Shown one piece after another: positions 62,624 to 64,000 of a stretch of 64,000 bases of DNA. The DNA is from an uncultured bacterium (GTDB lineage Bacteria; Bacillota; Clostridia; Lachnospirales; Lachnospiraceae): assembly GCA_948467735.1 (NCBI GenBank), contig CAOKFN010000003.1, positions 1 through 64,000 of the forward strand, written 5' to 3'. Positions within the stretch are counted from its first letter, which is position 1, and the number at the start of each line of letters is the position of its first letter. The notes under the pieces were generated by a model. It made no database searches and was not told the DNA's origin. It worked only from the letters and a program-made list of their open reading frames with translations. A program made the position numbers and the translations under genes.

Positions 62624-63778
62624 TTATTCCGTTTCCTCCAAAGAAACAAATATTTTTTCGGACTGCCCAAACTGGTTTATACAGTTTATCACATATTCAA
62701 TCTGCCATTCTTCCATACCATAATACATAGGAAGACTAAGCTCCGTAGCGCTGATTTCTTCGGCAATGGGAAGTTGTCCTTTTTTTATGCCTAAATCATG
62801 GTAACATTGCTGTAAATGCATTGGAATGGGGTAATGCTTATTGGTGATAATTCCGCGTTCCTGCAAAAACGCCTCCAATGCATCCCTGCGCTGACATCGA
62901 ACGGCAAAGATATGCCATACCGGTTCCACATTTGGTATTACATGGGGAAGTATAATTTCCGGATTATGAATTCCTTCAAGATATCTTTCTGCTATTTTCC
63001 GACGTCCATTATTTACTTTGTCTAAATAGGGAAGTTTCACGGAAAGGAAAGCCGCCTGCAGCTCGTCCAGTCTGGAATTATGTCCTTTGTAAATATGATG
63101 GTATTTGTAATCGGAGCCATAATTGCCCAATGCTCTTATTTTATTAGCAAGTACAATATCGTTTGTGACAACTGCACCGGCATCACCCAAAGCCCCTAAG
63201 TTCTTGCCCGGATAAAAGCTAAAACCTGCCGCATTGCCAAAGGTGCCTATTTTTTTCCCCTTGTAAACAGCCCCATGAGCCTGAGCGCAGTCTTCAATTA
63301 CATATAAGCCATGCTTTTGTGCAATTTCCATAATTAAATCCATATCGCAGGGCTGCCCATACAAATGTACCGGCATAATAGCTTTTGTTCTATCTGTAAT
63401 CAATTCTTCCATTCTATCCGGGTCAATGTTGAATGTATGGATATCCGGCTCGGCAAATACGGGCTGCGCGCCTGCATATGTTACGGCAAGAGCCGTGGCA
63501 ATATAAGTATTAGAGGGTACAATTACTTCGTCGCCGCCCTGAATGCCAAGAGCTTTTAGTGCGAGAAGCAGCGCGTCCAAGCCATTTCCTGCACCTACAC
63601 AGTAATCAGCTTCGCAATATGCGGCAAAGGCTTTTTCAAACGCTTCATCCTCCGAACCGCCGATATACCAGCTTTTTTGATAGACACGTTCAAAGGCGCT
63701 CCTTAATTCCGCGTCTAATTCATGTTCTAAGGGTAAAAAACTTACAAAAGGTACTTTTATCGTATTTACAGGATTCAT
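62624..63778 (-). CDS. fdtB: dTDP-3-amino-3,6-dideoxyhexose aminotransferase (FdtB/QdtB-like)
   Basis: The 384-aa DegT/DnrJ/EryC1 aminotransferase starts with VPFVSFLPLEHELDAELRSA and has the PLP lysine in FSFYPGKNLGALGDAGAV, as in the FdtB/QdtB group. These enzymes add the 3-amino group to dTDP-3-keto-6-deoxyhexose to give dTDP-Fuc3N or dTDP-Qui3N. The preceding gene (right edge) encodes the matching 3,4-ketoisomerase. Confidence 0.88.
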   Translation of the reverse strand: MNPVNTIKVPFVSFLPLEHELDAELRSAFERVYQKSWYIGGSEDEAFEKAFAAYCEADYCVGAGNGLDALLLALKALGIQGGDEVIVPSNTYIATALAVTYAGAQPVFAEPDIHTFNIDPDRMEELITDRTKAIMPVHLYGQPCDMDLIMEIAQKHGLYVIEDCAQAHGAVYKGKKIGTFGNAAGFSFYPGKNLGALGDAGAVVTNDIVLANKIRALGNYGSDYKYHHIYKGHNSRLDELQAAFLSVKLPYLDKVNNGRRKIAERYLEGIHNPEIILPHVIPNVEPVWHIFAVRCQRRDALEAFLQERGIITNKHYPIPMHLQQCYHDLGIKKGQLPIAEEISATELSLPMYYGMEEWQIEYVINCINQFGQSEKIFVSLEETE

Positions 63779-63810
63779 TATTATTCCTTTCAGTCCGTTT
63801 CGGCGAACAT

Positions 63811-64000
63811 CTATTGTACGTTTGTATTTTTCACTGCTTCCCGAAATTCGTCATAGCTGCGTATGTAATCTGACTCGTCGTAGGGTTTTGACGCCAGAAC
63901 CATCAGCACCGCGTCCGGTGAAAAATCATACATTTCCCTCCACATTAAACTGGAAACATATAACCCCTCATAAGGTTTTTCAAGCGGGACGACTTTTATT
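63811..64000 (-). CDS. fdtA: dTDP-4-keto-6-deoxyglucose 3,4-ketoisomerase (FdtA/QdtA-like), C-terminal part
   Basis: The minus-strand frame is open from the right edge to a TAG at 63811-63813 (62 codons visible). It ends with the family-typical LEKPYEGLYVSSLMWREMYD, then FSPDAVLMVLASKPYDESDY and IRSYDEF. This cupin enzyme moves the keto group from C4 to C3 before transamination by FdtB. The N-terminus lies outside the window. Confidence 0.85.
   Translation of the reverse strand, partial: IKVVPLEKPYEGLYVSSLMWREMYDFSPDAVLMVLASKPYDESDYIRSYDEFREAVKNTNVQ

Overview
The window looks like part of a chromosome from a low-to-mid GC Gram-positive Clostridia, most likely a Lachnospiraceae-type gut anaerobe. 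The evidence is AGGAGG-like ribosome binding sites throughout, a class II (Firmicutes-type) galT beside galK, a clostridial B12-binding/radical SAM protein, and the overall style of the glycan loci. The assignment is inferred from gene content only; no rRNA or tRNA gene is present.

Layout. (1) 1-1050: the start of a minus-strand XRE regulator that carries 28-residue tandem repeats and runs off the left edge. (2) 1051-7207: a Leloir galactose pair (galK, galT) and a B12-binding/radical SAM gene. The leader and two of these genes carry unusual repeat-type insertions. A nuclease remnant and a hairpin close the block. (3) 7289-29655, minus strand: polysaccharide locus A. It starts with a polyprenyl-phosphate sugar transferase and a Wzz-like protein, then a large polytopic protein, glycosyltransferases, Wzy, a SPASM radical SAM enzyme, Wzx, and a CDP-3,6-dideoxyhexose route (rfbF, rfbG, rfbH) with a split transketolase and a short-chain reductase. 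(4) 29656-31519: the control centre. A tyrosine recombinase and one strong sigma-A promoter lie between two exact 19-bp inverted repeats. (5) 31520-57909, plus strand: polysaccharide locus B. It starts with paralogues of the same sugar transferase and Wzz-like protein, then a polytopic protein, a GDP-heptose route (hddA, fused hddC-gmhB, gmhA), glycosyltransferases, Wzy, Wzx and a complete GDP-route legionaminic acid pathway with a sialyltransferase-like enzyme and tailoring genes. (6) 58378-64000, minus strand: the distal part of a third glycan locus (FdtA/FdtB amino-sugar genes, flippase, two membrane acyltransferases, a GNAT enzyme), converging on locus B at a bidirectional terminator.

How it works together. 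The most striking feature is the segment 29872-31318. In the orientation given, its promoter (TTGACA, 17-bp spacer, TATAAT) points out of the segment into locus B. Inversion at the two 19-bp repeats would turn the same promoter towards locus A. Both loci open with the same 471-aa sugar transferase and 452-aa Wzz-like protein and have their own Wzx and Wzy. The layout therefore predicts an either/or switch between two surface polysaccharides, one with a (possibly branched) 3,6-dideoxyhexose and one with heptose and legionaminic acid. Homopolymer G/C tracts of 8-9 nt inside two acyltransferase genes and one GT10 gene suggest a second layer of variation. The switch and the slipped-strand variation are inferences; the repeats, promoter, recombinase and tracts are seen directly.
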